Source of the DNA: Astragalus membranaceus
Taxonomy: Eukaryota; Streptophyta; Magnoliopsida; Fabales; Fabaceae
DNA length: 64,000 bases
Direction of reading: 5' to 3'
Assembly: GCA_039519185.1 (NCBI GenBank)
Contig: CM076849.1
Location: 1,240,001-1,304,000 of the forward strand
Shown: positions 36,001 through 46,430 of the stretch, one piece after another
Numbering within the stretch: position 1 is the first letter of the stretch
Layout of the letters: each line of letters opens with the position of its first letter
The notes under the pieces: generated by a model
What the model saw: the letters and a program-made list of their open reading frames with translations, nothing else
Told to the model about the DNA's origin: nothing
Databases searched by the model: none
Position numbers and translations under genes: made by a program

Positions 36001-36720
36001 CCCTTATCCATCCAATACTCCACCCCTTACCACCTTGTAAGTTGTAACTCCCCCATGCACATATAAATAATATGGAAAACATATCAACTTTGTTTTTAAC
36101 AAATTGAAAAAAAAAAACATATTTGGATTGATATTGATGATCATCAGAGTCACATTTTGAGGCCTGAGTATATAGGGAATAAAAATAATGCATATCCAAA
36201 ATTAAGAACTAAGAGTCTAAGAATATGATGAAGAATATTTATAGCAGAAATTAGTAATGAGTAAATACCTAAGAGTAGTGTTTGATCGAGTGGATCCTCC
36301 AAGTATATCAGATAAAGGAATATGAAATGCTTCTGACCAAGATAACTGTTTAATGGAAGTAGCAGTGGGTGTTCCCCAACGGTAACTACCAGCGGAGAAA
36401 TTCAAAAACTTATCCTCTTTAGTCTTTTTATCAAAGGGTTGCTTGAACACCTTCTCCTGCTCACACCTCAACCTGTTAAAGATGTCACTAGAAATCCCAT
36501 GGTTTACAACTTGAAAGAAACCCCATTCCTTTGAAGCCCTTGCTATCTCAGACTTGCACTCTTCTCTTGCCACCTCATCACTACTCTCTTCTAAACGCCT
36601 TAGATCAATCACAGGAAGTTGGCATTCCTCATCCACCACATTCTCCTCTTCATTGTTTTCTGCCTTGTCTAATAAGATCTTGTATGTCTCTTCAAACGGT
36701 GGGTCCGATATTGATCCCAT
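33058..36720 (-). CDS. Gibberellin 2-beta-dioxygenase, C20-type (GA2ox8-like), 3 exons
   Basis: A 2-oxoglutarate/Fe(II) dioxygenase that inactivates gibberellins by 2-beta-hydroxylation. Exons in transcript order are 36720-36269, 33740-33419 and 33303-33058: 1,020 nt, 339 aa plus stop. The N-terminal DIOX_N part has LPVIDLRRLEES and WGFFQVVNHGI. SWSEAFHIPL and LRLNRYPPCP follow. The Fe ligands are H214, D216 (PHTDSDFLTILYQD) and H270 (SVEHRV); R280 and S282 (RFSVAYF) bind 2-oxoglutarate. Overall likeness, including SWSEAFHIPL, places it nearest to the GA2ox7/8 class that uses C20 gibberellins; that is family-level inference. Intron 1 is about 2.5 kb and carries a hAT element. The acceptor of exon 3 (ATGGAG/GC) lacks a good pyrimidine tract but is needed for the frame. 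Length is as usual for the family. Confidence 0.93.
33873..35021. mobile_element. Non-autonomous hAT element (1,149 bp) in GA2-oxidase intron 1
   Basis: The ends TAGAGCTGTCAATTTGGCCC and the facing GGGCCAAATTGACACCTCTA form TIRs with about two mismatches. The 8-bp duplication CTAATATG flanks both (33865-33872 and 35022-35029). Subterminal GGCCCA/TGGGCC-rich blocks surround a GGT/GGTGA-rich core. No transposase is present. Confidence 0.94.
34105..34850. repeat. TGG-rich minisatellite inside the hAT element
   Basis: Irregular tandem blocks of GGTGGTGGT, GAGAGGGAAAAGGAGG and a longer unit GTGAAAGAATGAAAGTAGA...TAAATAGTGGGAAAA that recurs near 34215, 34460, 34620 and 34805. The lack of stops on the minus strand in three frames makes long His/Pro/Ser/Thr-rich frames that are not genes. 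Confidence 0.9.
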
Positions 36721-36992
36721 GCTTTTGTTAGCTGCAATAATGTTGCTGGTAGATAGATATGAAAAATGCTGTTAATTAATTTCTTTGGAGCTAAGAAATA
36801 TATATAGACATGAAATTAAAGAGGTAAGGACAATGAGTTTTTGGTTTTTTCTGTTTCTTTGGTCTTTGATGAAAACGTTTTAGACTTTGGACATAGAGCT
36901 AGATTACATGTCTTTTTCTTCTTTTATATCTTTTCTATCACCCTACTCAATTCTTCACATTTAGTTTAATTTATCATTTCTTGTATGTTAAA
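36721..36992 (-). promoter_or_regulatory. Upstream region of the GA2-oxidase gene
   Basis: Immediate 5' flank of the minus-strand oxidase. It ends at a SINE insertion (36993), so the proximal promoter is about 270 bp before repetitive DNA starts. No specific element was assigned. Confidence 0.4.
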
Positions 36993-37007
36993 ACTTGGGG
37001 ATGTCCT

Positions 37008-37144
37008 TTTTGGTATTCCATCAAGTCGAGTAGGACCACAATAAGTGGCAAAGCTCTCTCTCAAGAGATTTAAGACTGGATTCGAACCCAGGACATTGGT
37101 TAAGCTGAAAGAAACCCTTACCATCTCATCTAAATGTCCTTGCT
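37008..37144 (-). mobile_element. SINE with 15-bp TSD upstream of the GA2-oxidase
   Basis: The 137-bp body is flanked by identical ACTTGGGGATGTCCT (36993-37007 and 37145-37159). On the minus strand it has an A-box-like TAGATGAGATGGTAAGG and a perfect B-box GGTTCGAATCC, so it is tRNA-derived. It shares AAATCTCTTGAGAGAG with the SINE at 59.7 kb. The clean TSD suggests a recent insertion. Confidence 0.93.
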
Positions 37145-37159
37145 ACTTGGGGATGTCCT

Positions 37160-38401
37160 ACTCTCATATAAGTATAACCCCCAAATTCATTAATTGATGA
37201 TGTGTGGGAGATTAAATCTATGCCTATAAAAGCATATGCTCATTTGAGTGGTGGTCATTGGGGGGCTGGAAAGACCCACTCTTAGACCCTCATTTAATTT
37301 CATAAACTAAATTTAATAAAATTATTTTGCTATTTTAAAAAAAAAACAAAAAATCATCAAATTTAGCAAAAATTACCCAAAATTATATTCATAACAATTT
37401 CAAGAAAAGTAAATTACACTTCCTTTAAATATATGTAACTCGGTGATCTAATTAGCCGAATTTGCTGATGTTGTGTGAATTTTAATTCCACTAGACAACT
37501 GCAAAAAAATAGATTCATAGTGTGTGTGTGTGTATATGTGCTGGCTGAAAAAATCTGCAATGTACGTATATATCTAGGAGTAAGAAATTGCGTCTCCACC
37601 TATGCAAACGTTAAAAAGGAACTTCGACAAAGCACAGTAACAACAAACCTGTTTTTGTTTGTTGTATGACAAATTATGGAGATAGGATTGAGATCGATTG
37701 TTCAATAAAATGTTAAATTTGTGGCTACGCCTACTAGATCCTTCAAGCACTTCATCCGCTCACTTTACTTGAATCTAATTGATACAAGAGAGACATACAT
37801 ATGTTGTTTATAGGTCTCGTCCGACCTTTTTAAAAGTTTTGCAAAGTTTAAAAGTCTATTTTTTTAATTTTTTTATAAAAACCTATAACCTTTTAGTAGT
37901 ATATACTTTTGTAAATAAATTAATAATTCGATGAGATTAAGTTCAAATCTGAGATATAATAAAATCTTGTAGAGAAGTATCTTTATATGACATTTTAATT
38001 ACATTCTACTTTACAATAATGCTTTTAAATGTGTCAAAAATTGGTATCGGTCAATATGTTTAAATTAAAAGAAAAATATTAGTAAATTTATGATTTAACA
38101 CAAAATACAAAATAGAGTATAATAATATTATTAAATAAAAATACTATTTATATTTACTTAAGTACGTCGGTGTAATAGGCCTAGCTAGAAGGCTTTTCGA
38201 TGACTTATAGTCTGACATTTATAACTAATAGGCTTTCAAAAAAGTCTTGATTTTATTTATTTTAAAATAAATCTGGTCTAGTCTGAGCCTGGTGTAGGCT
38301 GGGTCATATGCCCATGCTGGTCGGTATAGCCTATTCCCACCCCTTACAACTAAAATAAATAATAATAGTAATAATAATAATACTAATTATGCTCAAAAAT
38401 A

Positions 38402-38454
<53 letters not shown>

Positions 38455-39756
38455 ACAAACTCTTATAATTCTCATGGTATGATCATATTTAATTAGATGT
38501 CAAACCTTGTGACTGGATCAGTTGACTTCTGAATTTATTACTACTTTTAATTAGTATATACGTATAAGGATAAGTTTGAAGCTTTTACCAAAATTAAAAA
38601 AATATTCATGCTAGCTAGTTGGTTAATTACCTGGTTAACAACCTTTAAGAAGTTATCAGATTCCTAGCTAGCTTGTTATTCTTCCATTACCATACAAAAC
38701 TTCCAATAGACTGCTGTTGCTGTACGTGTGCAATAGAAGAAAACATCAGATTACTGATCATATATAATTTCAAATAATGTGTGTGTAAACTTTATGTACA
38801 TGCTTCCAGACTTGACAATTTAGATTGGAAAAGATATAACAAAAAAGTGACTGGTATATACGAAAAACAACCTTCCATTAGAGAAATTATTTATGCAAGT
38901 AGGAACATAACATACATATGTATATATAGATGAAGAATGTAGCTACCTATCTATGAAAAATCAAGTATATAACTACGAAAGAATGAATATATGGAAAGAT
39001 TGGTCGACTAGCTGATAATTTATAGGCAAAAAATTCATCAATTATTGTCAAAGGGGACTTGATGATTGAAAGCTTATGCTAAGGAGAAGACCACGCGGCT
39101 CATGGTGGCATCAGAGAATACATATCTAGTGCCTTTTTATATTCTCTTCCATACATTTTGATTAATTTGTATCGAAGGCATGTGCGATATATTACAAAAA
39201 AGAGAGTAGAAGAAACATTCAAAAATTGATTTAGCGGTTGAATCAAACACATACATGATGTCTGATTAGACAAGTAGACATAATATTACATATATCAATT
39301 ATGATGTTAACATTTTTTTTTTGAAATTTTTTTCAATTGTCAATTCCTTCCAATCATGAATGGTCTCTATTTGATGTAACGTAAGTAGCAGAGATGGAGA
39401 TAGGGCGACTTGGAAGAATAAGAACCACGGGGATGGATTATCACCGTACAGAAATAAGGTGTTGTAGGTCATAGAGGCTAGGTGGGATTTATCAAATAAA
39501 AAAGGTCAAGTAGCCCGGCCTCAAGATGGAGCATCCGATGGTTGTGCCGGTAATTGGTCGTCGGAGGACGATCGGAGGAGTCAATCTAAGAATAGGGAAG
39601 AACTCGCGCGGTGGTATATGGCGACGACATGGGGACAAGAACGATGGACAAGAGGAAAATGACTTCTTGACAATGGTAGCGACCACAATTTCGAAATTAT
39701 GTCGTTGATTGGAGGAGACAATCAACTATTTGTATATCACACAAAATAACACATTA
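37160..39756. other. Long AT-rich intergenic region
   Basis: No supported gene. It contains short GT and AT microsatellites, an (AAT)n tract (38348-38452) and many decayed motifs. Frames at 37414-37669 and 39492-39725 show no domain and were not called. Confidence 0.45.
38348..38452. repeat. (AAT/ATA)n microsatellite
   Basis: Interrupted AAT repeats, with an almost perfect block of about 17 units from 38402 to 38452. Confidence 0.95.
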
Positions 39757-40215
39757 AGAGCACCTCTAATGACTAATGGGGTTCTTTGGTTCTTATACAT
39801 TTCTTAAAAGTTCTTATATGGTTCAATTGCATTCAAAGTGATTCCATTTAAGTAGAGTTCTTATATAACGGGCTATAGTTCTTAACAAATATATGGATTT
39901 AAAATGATTTTGAGAAAGAGAAAGTTGGCCTACTTATCAATCCAAGGTGAGCCCCCTATGGAATCAGAGTCGGTCATGGCCGCATGTGTGGGTTGTGTGG
40001 GTTGTGCTACCACAGATGGCCCCAGCCCAATGTCTATTTTTAGGGCTCAAAGATACACTTTTTAGCTCTTTGTTATACCTTTGCACTTAGAATGTTTATG
40101 ATCAAAATACTTCTAAAGCTTTTCAAAAGAAAAATTTTATATACTCCAAGGACCGTAGAATATTAGTAAGGATATCTGGGTACCTCATTAGCGACGTAAA
40201 TGGTAGCTCATTCTG
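39757..40215. repeat. Possible decayed DNA-transposon ends
   Basis: GAGCACCTCTAATG near 39758 resembles a frequent plant MITE terminus (GAGCAxCTCCAATG). A GGTCATGGCC...GATGGCCCC stretch near 39970-40020 resembles hAT termini. No partner ends or TSDs were found. Confidence 0.3.
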
Positions 40216-40218
40216 TTT

Positions 40219-41645
40219 CATGATTCCTTATTAGGAACCGTTGAAACCAGCCTTATACATGGTTACTAGGAATGTAGATATTAAACTTTGAACTGTTGGT
40301 TACTACTCTGGTTATGCTTTTAATTTAATCATACACTTGTTCATACTCACATGATGGCCATAAATGGATATTAATTCTAAATTAAATTAAATTAAATGTT
40401 ATACTACTAGTGTACTCTTTGACTATAGCTAAATGCCGCAAGCGTACGTCAATACAGGCGTCTGGCAAGGGCAATTGAAATAGATAGTTAAAACTATCCA
40501 ATGGAGTGACATCACCTTACCAGAAACTTGGTTAATCTACTTTAAAAGGGCAACCAAGTACTCCTTCCCCAATTGGTTCCTCCAATGGTGGAATTTCTTT
40601 GGGCCAATCCCTGAAATTCTTCCCATTGAAGTCCATGAAGGATTTCAAACCTTTTCGAAAAGATTCAATAAAGATCTTAACCATTACCCGATCCTTTTAA
40701 ACTTTTTTACCACATTCTCGTTGTCATGGATCTTTTCCTGGCAATACAAGATTGGTGATTATCACCTAAAGAAATTCAGATGCCTCATCGATTACTACAG
40801 GAAACCCCATTTTACCAGTTACTACAGGATCCCCCTTACCAATCACTACAGGGTCCTCCATCAAAAAACAAACAGGGTCTTCCTCCCAGAATACCCAACC
40901 AATCTTACCCCAAAATCAACCTAAACAAACTAAGCAGGATTATGCTTTTCAACCACAATTAATAGTTTCAATATTAGTATGTTGTCCCTTATTAAGAATA
41001 TTGAAAGTAGGATTATCTGGGAATCCCCAGTTATACCTCTCTCCTTTCATTCATCTATAAATGGCATAGATATCCACTACTTGGGGCAACCCATTATGTT
41101 TAAATCTTTGAATTTAAACCACAACATCATCTCTAATTTTGATATTTATTCTGGCCTAAAACAGAACTATATCAAAATAGGAGCCAATAGGTCTACTAAC
41201 AAACCAGTCCCCAGCACTAGTTCTTATGTTTTTCAGAGTAGTAATCTGGCTAAAACCTTCTCTGACAAAAGGGATTTCACCATCATTGGTTTCATTCCTG
41301 ATAAACAAAATAATTTATCTTTTAATCCTGTTAAAGCCTTTTTAAATAAAAGGAAAGTTTTAACTATCAATTTCCTTGAACCAAGAAATCAATTTAGATT
41401 GTCTTTTAGCTATAGTCAAAGAGTACACTAATCCCACTTGCTTTATTTGTGGCAAAATTGGTCACAAAAGCAGAACTTGTCGGATCATTAGGAAGCTAAA
41501 AGCCCTTAAGATAGATCCTAATACCAAAGCCAATATCATTACCCACTGTAAGGACAACAAACCCAGTAGGTATGATAATATCCAAAATTATCTTAAAACC
41601 CTGAACCTTGATCCCAGAACCAGCAGCAAAACTTATAAATGGTAA
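40219..41645 (+). mobile_element. Endogenous pararetrovirus (Caulimoviridae-like) fragment, plus-strand part
   Basis: An old, broken copy of a plant pararetrovirus. A short stretch (40222-40263) is the same sequence found inverted near 42535-42575. After about 220 bp of other DNA, 40485 onward continues the end of a movement-protein-like region and a long lysine- and asparagine-rich capsid-like region. This includes a frame at 40979-41431 and, in a different frame, 41376-41645 with a zinc knuckle C-X2-C-X4-H-X4-C near 41440-41480. Frame changes near 40920-40980 and 41400 break it. Similarity to florendovirus or petuvirus-type proteins is inferred from the 30K movement-protein motifs in the inverted piece. 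Confidence 0.65.
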
Positions 41646-41684
41646 CTAGTTCAGTTTTAATACTTATATTTCTGCAAGTAACCA

Positions 41685-42130
41685 GATGAAGGCAATGTCT
41701 TTTGTCAAATGGTGGCCTAAGTTTGATGCTTCAATGGCATCTTGTCTTAGCGTAACCGAATGGTTCAAAAACAATCCCAGGTCTTTGCAGGTTGCTGACC
41801 CAGAAACTTGCAGGTTCCTCAATTAGAAGGCTAGGATCTCTGCAGCCCTTGCTGCTTCCACCTCTAAAGAAGATGTTATTCATTTTGAAAATATCAATCA
41901 AGATTTTGATAATTGGGATATTCCAAAGATATCTCACAAAGATCTCTACAAACCAAAAACATCCTTTTTCTCTAAATCTGATTACATCATCAAAACGGTT
42001 GAACAAAAAATCATACTTCGAAAAGATGATGAAGAACTTCATCTTCTCTCTGAGAAAAGTGTGAAAACCCATCAACTGGACAATTTTAACTACTTGCACA
42101 TAGGAAGTGTCCAGGTAGGTATGGAAAAGG
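41685..42130 (+). mobile_element. Endogenous pararetrovirus fragment, polyprotein N-terminal-like
   Basis: One plus frame, broken by a stop at 41824, encodes an acidic/lysine-rich segment that leads into the start of a movement-protein-like domain near 42093-42130. The sequence then switches to an inverted piece. It lies downstream of the capsid-like fragment, so it would be the beginning of a second, tandem copy. Confidence 0.5.
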
Positions 42131-42575
42131 AGTTACTCCTATTGAAGACAAGGTCAACTTTTCCAGATTGGTATGGTATGACATCTTGAAACTCAGGTGT
42201 TAACCTAGGTGCCGCAGGAGCAGCCTTTTCTAGGGTCCAAGTTTCTGGTAAGGTGATGTCACTCCATTGGATAGTTTTAGGCACAATAATATTGGCCTTA
42301 CTGTTGTCAGTGAGAAACAAAGTGGTTTCCCCTGATTTGTGACATTTTGTTTTGAGGAAGTTGGATCTGATAGAGTTCATTACTTTGTATTGAACTCTGT
42401 ATATCAGAGTGATTGGGACAGATCCTTCCTTCATGTCATAGCCATGGCATTTGACATTAAGAAATAGAACGTCAAGGATGTTCTTGTCATCCAGACTAAC
42501 AGTTAGGTTAGGGAAGCAATTGAAAAAGATAGGCCCATGTATAAGGCTGGTTTCAACGGTTCCTAATAAGGACAA
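42131..42575 (-). pseudogene. Endogenous pararetrovirus movement-protein-like core, inverted
   Basis: An open minus-strand frame (42575-42090) resembling the 30K-type movement protein core of Caulimoviridae. It has the characteristic HGP-(I/V) and HGYD-type motifs and a stretch that also occurs on the plus strand at 40485-40520. It is inverted relative to its neighbours and lacks its N- and C-terminal neighbours, so it is non-functional. The relation to the nearby plus-strand pieces implies rearrangement after or during integration. Confidence 0.6.
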
Positions 42576-42825
42576 TTGTAGTTATAATCAATTGTTGTCC
42601 TGAAATGGCTGTTGATTCAACAGCAATTTTTAGCGAAAATATTAAATGGGACATAAAAAAGTCAATTTTGAAATTCGATCTCAATTCCTTCTCGTTGAAA
42701 AATTCGGCCATACCACTTGACCACTACTTGTTAATTATATATCTTTAATTACAAGTAATATATACACACTATAGTCAAAACAAAAATATATCAATATTCC
42801 AATTGGAAAAACAAAAAAGTTGTAG
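42576..42825. other. AT-rich junction
   Basis: Between the viral piece and the plastid-derived DNA. It ends with CCACTACTTGTTAATTATAT (42720-42739), which is nearly repeated after the plastid insert. Confidence 0.4.
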
Positions 42826-43270
42826 GGGTTCTGAACCCAGCTCACGTACCGCTTTAATGGGTGAACAGCCCAACCCTTGGAACATACTACAGCTCCAGGT
42901 GGCGAAGAGCCGACATCAAGGTGCCAAACCTTCTCGTCGATGTGAGCTCTAACTAGCTTGTTGTCCTCAAACAATTAGATGGACCAAGCGAGGATAGATA
43001 GTCCATTGATGGTTTTTACTTGTTTTCTAGGTATCTATTCATAATTTGTTTTTTATTTGAATTCGAATATATAATAGAATACCCTGTTTTGACTGTATCC
43101 CACTATGTAGCATTTGATAATCCAATGAATCTCTGATCCTTTGACCAAATCGAATTTCCAAAATGAAAGAATATCAAGTATTTTTAGAACGAGATAGATC
43201 TCGCCAACAGGACTTCCTATACCCACTTATTTTTAGGGAGTATGTTTATGGACTTGCTTATAGTCATGAG
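42826..43270. other. Nuclear plastid DNA (NUPT): 23S rRNA piece joined to trnK intron/matK start
   Basis: 42826 to about 42948 is, on the minus strand, part of the plastid 23S rRNA 3' region (contains GATGTCGGCTCTTCGCCACC and AAAGCGGTACGTGAGCTGGG). From about 42960 the plus strand reads trnK-intron sequence (ACCCTGTTTTGACTGTATC) and then the first 36 codons of matK from the ATG at 43163, MKEYQVFLERDRSRQQDFLY. In plastid genomes rrn23 and trnK-matK are far apart, so two plastid fragments were joined. The matK part is open but truncated, hence non-functional. The short frame on the minus strand through the rRNA part is an artefact. Confidence 0.9.
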
Positions 43271-43334
43271 ACATCCACTGCTTGTTAATTGTTAATTATA
43301 TGTCTTTTTAAAAGTTATTTTTTTAAGAAGATAA

Positions 43335-45008
43335 TGTTGAACCAAGGTCAAACACTCTTTGTTTTGTATGATAACAAATTACAATCTGTCTACTAATGGC
43401 TACAGTTGAACAAGAGTACAGGACATGAATCAAAGAGCAGGATATCTTCATGAATCAAATAGCAGAATATCTTAAAGTGTAGCGGCTTGGAGGAGAAGCT
43501 ACTCTAGAGTTCAAGAACAATTTGTTAATCTTCTTTTGATAGAAAACCGTGTAAAATCCTATCACTTCAGTTCTATAACTTTTAGTAGTTGAGAGATGAT
43601 TTTTTAAAATATAACTGTTGTGTTAAAAGCTTAGAAAAATCTTTTATATAAAAGCCTAATAGGTAGGCACGTAGCATGAGAAAATGGTAAAGCTAAGAAT
43701 CGATTGATGACTTTGTGTTTATAAGTTGAAAATCGACTTCTAGCCTAATTATTCAAGCTAGAAATCGATTTGTGGCTTCCTTCACAAAGCTAGAAATCGA
43801 TTTCTAGCCTACGGGTTTTTAAAGGAATATGTTTTGGAAAGAAAACAATCGATTGACGGTCTTGTGTTTTTAAATGGAAAAATCGATTTCTCTCTCTCTC
43901 TTTTAAAGCCAGGAATCGATTCCTCACCTGTTTCCCACAGGCAAGAAATCGATTCTTCACTTGCTATTGTGAAGAGCAAAATCGATTTCTTCCTTATCTT
44001 TTAAAGCCTTAAATCGATTTCAACCTTCCTATTTCTCAAGCAAATGAATCGATTTCTATACACTCCTATTTAAGCATATAATCGATTCATCTCTTTTTAG
44101 AAGCTTTCAACGGTCATATTTTGAGTAAATAAATCGATTCACATACATATTGTTTTAAGCAATCAATCGATTTACTACTCATCTATTTTACGTGAAAAAT
44201 TGCCTCAACGGTCATATTTCTACAAACCCTATAAATAGGCACTTAGGTTTTTTTCACAAAGTAAGAGAACACAACGCACAACTCAAAAATCAAAAAAATA
44301 AGAAAAGAACCCTCACTGTCATATTATTTCTTCAAGTTCTTCATCGTTAAATCCAAATCACTCATCTCTCTCAACTACTATACAGTTATACTGCTTGAGT
44401 GATTGGATCATAGTTTTTCAGTTGTATTCATCTATTACTTGGTTTTTGTGAAATCCTGGGAAGTGTTCTTGGGTAATTCAATCGGGGAGATTGAGTTGTT
44501 AGCGAAATCCTTAGCGGGAAACTTGGGTTCTCAATTTGGGGAAAATTGAGAGTGGTGTGGTAGCTATAGGGAAGTTGCTTGCTTGTAAGACGTTGAAGAA
44601 GTTCTTCTCATATAGTGTGGTTGTTATCAAGTCCAAATGTTGCAAAGCCGGAGGCCAAGGTTGTAGGGCTTTTATCCCGAACCTCGTAAAAATCACGATG
44701 TATCTCTTTCCCTTCTCTTTACTTTGTTTCTGGTTATATTTGTTTATCGTTATATTTGATTTCATTGCGCTGCGTTCAATATCACAATCTGTTTATCGTT
44801 AAATTTGATAATAGTGTGGTTAGCGTAAAATATCACTGTAACTGGTTCTGTCATAGTTATAGCTTGCTTAGGTATTGCATATAGTTTAAATCCTATTTTT
44901 CGCATTCGATTTAAACGTGCATCGTTAATTTTTTGAAAATTAAAAAGATTTCATTTTTAGCGTATAACCTTATTCACCACCCCTCTAAGGTTATCATATA
45001 GTCAGACA
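43335..45008. mobile_element. Solo LTR, SIRE/Maximus-like (1,674 bp), TSD GATAA
   Basis: It starts TGTTGAACCAAGGTCAAACA and ends TAGTCAGACA. GATAA flanks it on both sides (43330-43334 and 45009-45013). It has the TTTGTATGATAACAAATTAC segment typical of SIRE-like copia LTRs, TATAAATAGGC near 44230 and a palindrome array (about 13 ATCGAT sites, 43700-44170). It has the same family start as the LTR at 21354. With no internal region, it arose by LTR recombination. Confidence 0.93.
43700..44175. repeat. Array of AATCGATT palindromes within the LTR
   Basis: About 13 ATCGAT-centred sites, mostly AAATCGATTT or GAATCGATTC, spaced irregularly at 20-60 bp. The corresponding region of the related LTR at 21354 carries about 14 such sites. 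Confidence 0.9.
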
Positions 45009-45013
45009 GATAA

Positions 45014-45346
45014 CTTGTTGATAAATGTGGATTTAAATTTATCTAAAATAGTGGAATAATTTGTGGGGACCGATTTGATAAAAGTAGGGCCCAATTAGGT
45101 GCTCAATTTTTAAGATTAGGCCTCAAAATTGTTTGGGATGACCCCGTTAAGAATCATTAGAAATTACACAAGTAAAAAGTGGGCAAGCCATTTAAAAGTG
45201 ACGTGACATTGTAGGACTCACTTTAAAGTTTAAACTACTCCGAGAACCATACTAACTTCATACATTTTGGTGCAATGTCTTATTGAAATGAGGCATCAAT
45301 ACAGATTCATCCACGATCGTCGACGCCTCCTTATTCTGCCACGATC
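45014..45346. other. Intergenic, nothing recognised
   Basis: Flank between the solo LTR and the inverted-repeat element. Confidence 0.4.
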
Positions 45347-45347
45347 T

Positions 45348-45839
45348 AGGGTGTGCAGTTGCACACCCTCATTTTTAAAAATTTCATTAATACCCCTCTA
45401 GTTATTTTTGTATCCCTTATTTTTTGTTTGCACACTGTCTTATCTATTGCTATGTACTTCACCTCTTTATCACTCGTGCGGCTGGTACATACTCTCTTCT
45501 CTTCTCTCAGTTTTCCATCATCTCTCTTCTCTTCTCTTCTCTTCTCTCCCTTTTTTGTCATCTCTCTGCACTCATTTTCTTGTGCAATTCCATTCTTTAA
45601 TTCCCTCTCCTTTCTTATTTTTTTAATCATTTCAAAGCTAACTATTAATTCAATTGTTAATTTTTTTATACCCACTTCTTAATTATTAAATTGTTTAGTA
45701 TATTATTTTTTATACCCACTATCCTGTATACTTAATTTTTTTTTGAGGAATGGATACTTAATTATTAAATTAATAATTTGTTGTTGTATAATTAATTGTT
45801 AATTTGACATTGTGCTATTGTTAATTTATTCAATTATAT

Positions 45840-45908
<69 letters not shown>

Positions 45909-45931
45909 TATATTCATGATTTTCTTCGGGA

Positions 45932-46018
<87 letters not shown>

Positions 46019-46101
46019 AAGTGTAAAAATATTAGGTGAATATTAAAAATATATTATAAGTAATTTTTAAAAATTAAGAGGGTGCATATGCAACCCTCAT
46101 C
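45348..46101. mobile_element. Putative MITE/foldback element with microsatellite core
   Basis: The ends are related inverted repeats: GGGTGTGCAGTTGCACACCC then CATTTTTAAAAATT on the left, and AATTTTTAAAAATT, GAGGGTGCATATGCAACCCTC on the right. Each terminus is itself palindromic. ATCTA borders both sides (45344-45348 and 46102-46106). The core is CT-rich and then TA/CA microsatellites. No coding potential. Confidence 0.55.
45849..46014. repeat. (TA)n, (CA)n, (TA)n microsatellites
   Basis: (TA)n at about 45849-45906, (CA)n at 45936-45964, then (TA)n at 45965-46014. The two TA blocks can pair as a cruciform. Confidence 0.96.
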
Positions 46102-46430
46102 TATGCGAACATATTCTGGAAGCCCATGACAGTACCCATACTTTGGGTCACATGCACGTCAAATATTTTCAATTAGGAGAAGGAGGCAAAGGGCATGTGC
46201 ATTGTTTACATTAGGAAGGACACGAAAATCAGCACTTTTGGATCATCCATGGCTCAATAAGGCATAAAAATATCCTCCAATGCAATTTGTTAATTTGAGT
46301 GTTTTTTAAGCCAATTTTGTAATTCAACCAGTACGGTGACCGAGTTTGTTTGATTTTTTTAGAGGGCCAGGCCTGTTGTTTGTTGAGCAACGTGGCTAGC
46401 TTTGTTGTTGCAAATCATTGTTTTAGAAAA

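Noticed and set aside
36554..36775. Plus-strand frames opposite the GA2-oxidase first exon
   Set aside because: They are shadows of the real minus-strand exon, which has strong dioxygenase motifs.
42735..42974. 79-aa minus-strand frame
   Set aside because: It runs through plastid 23S rRNA sequence, which is not protein-coding.
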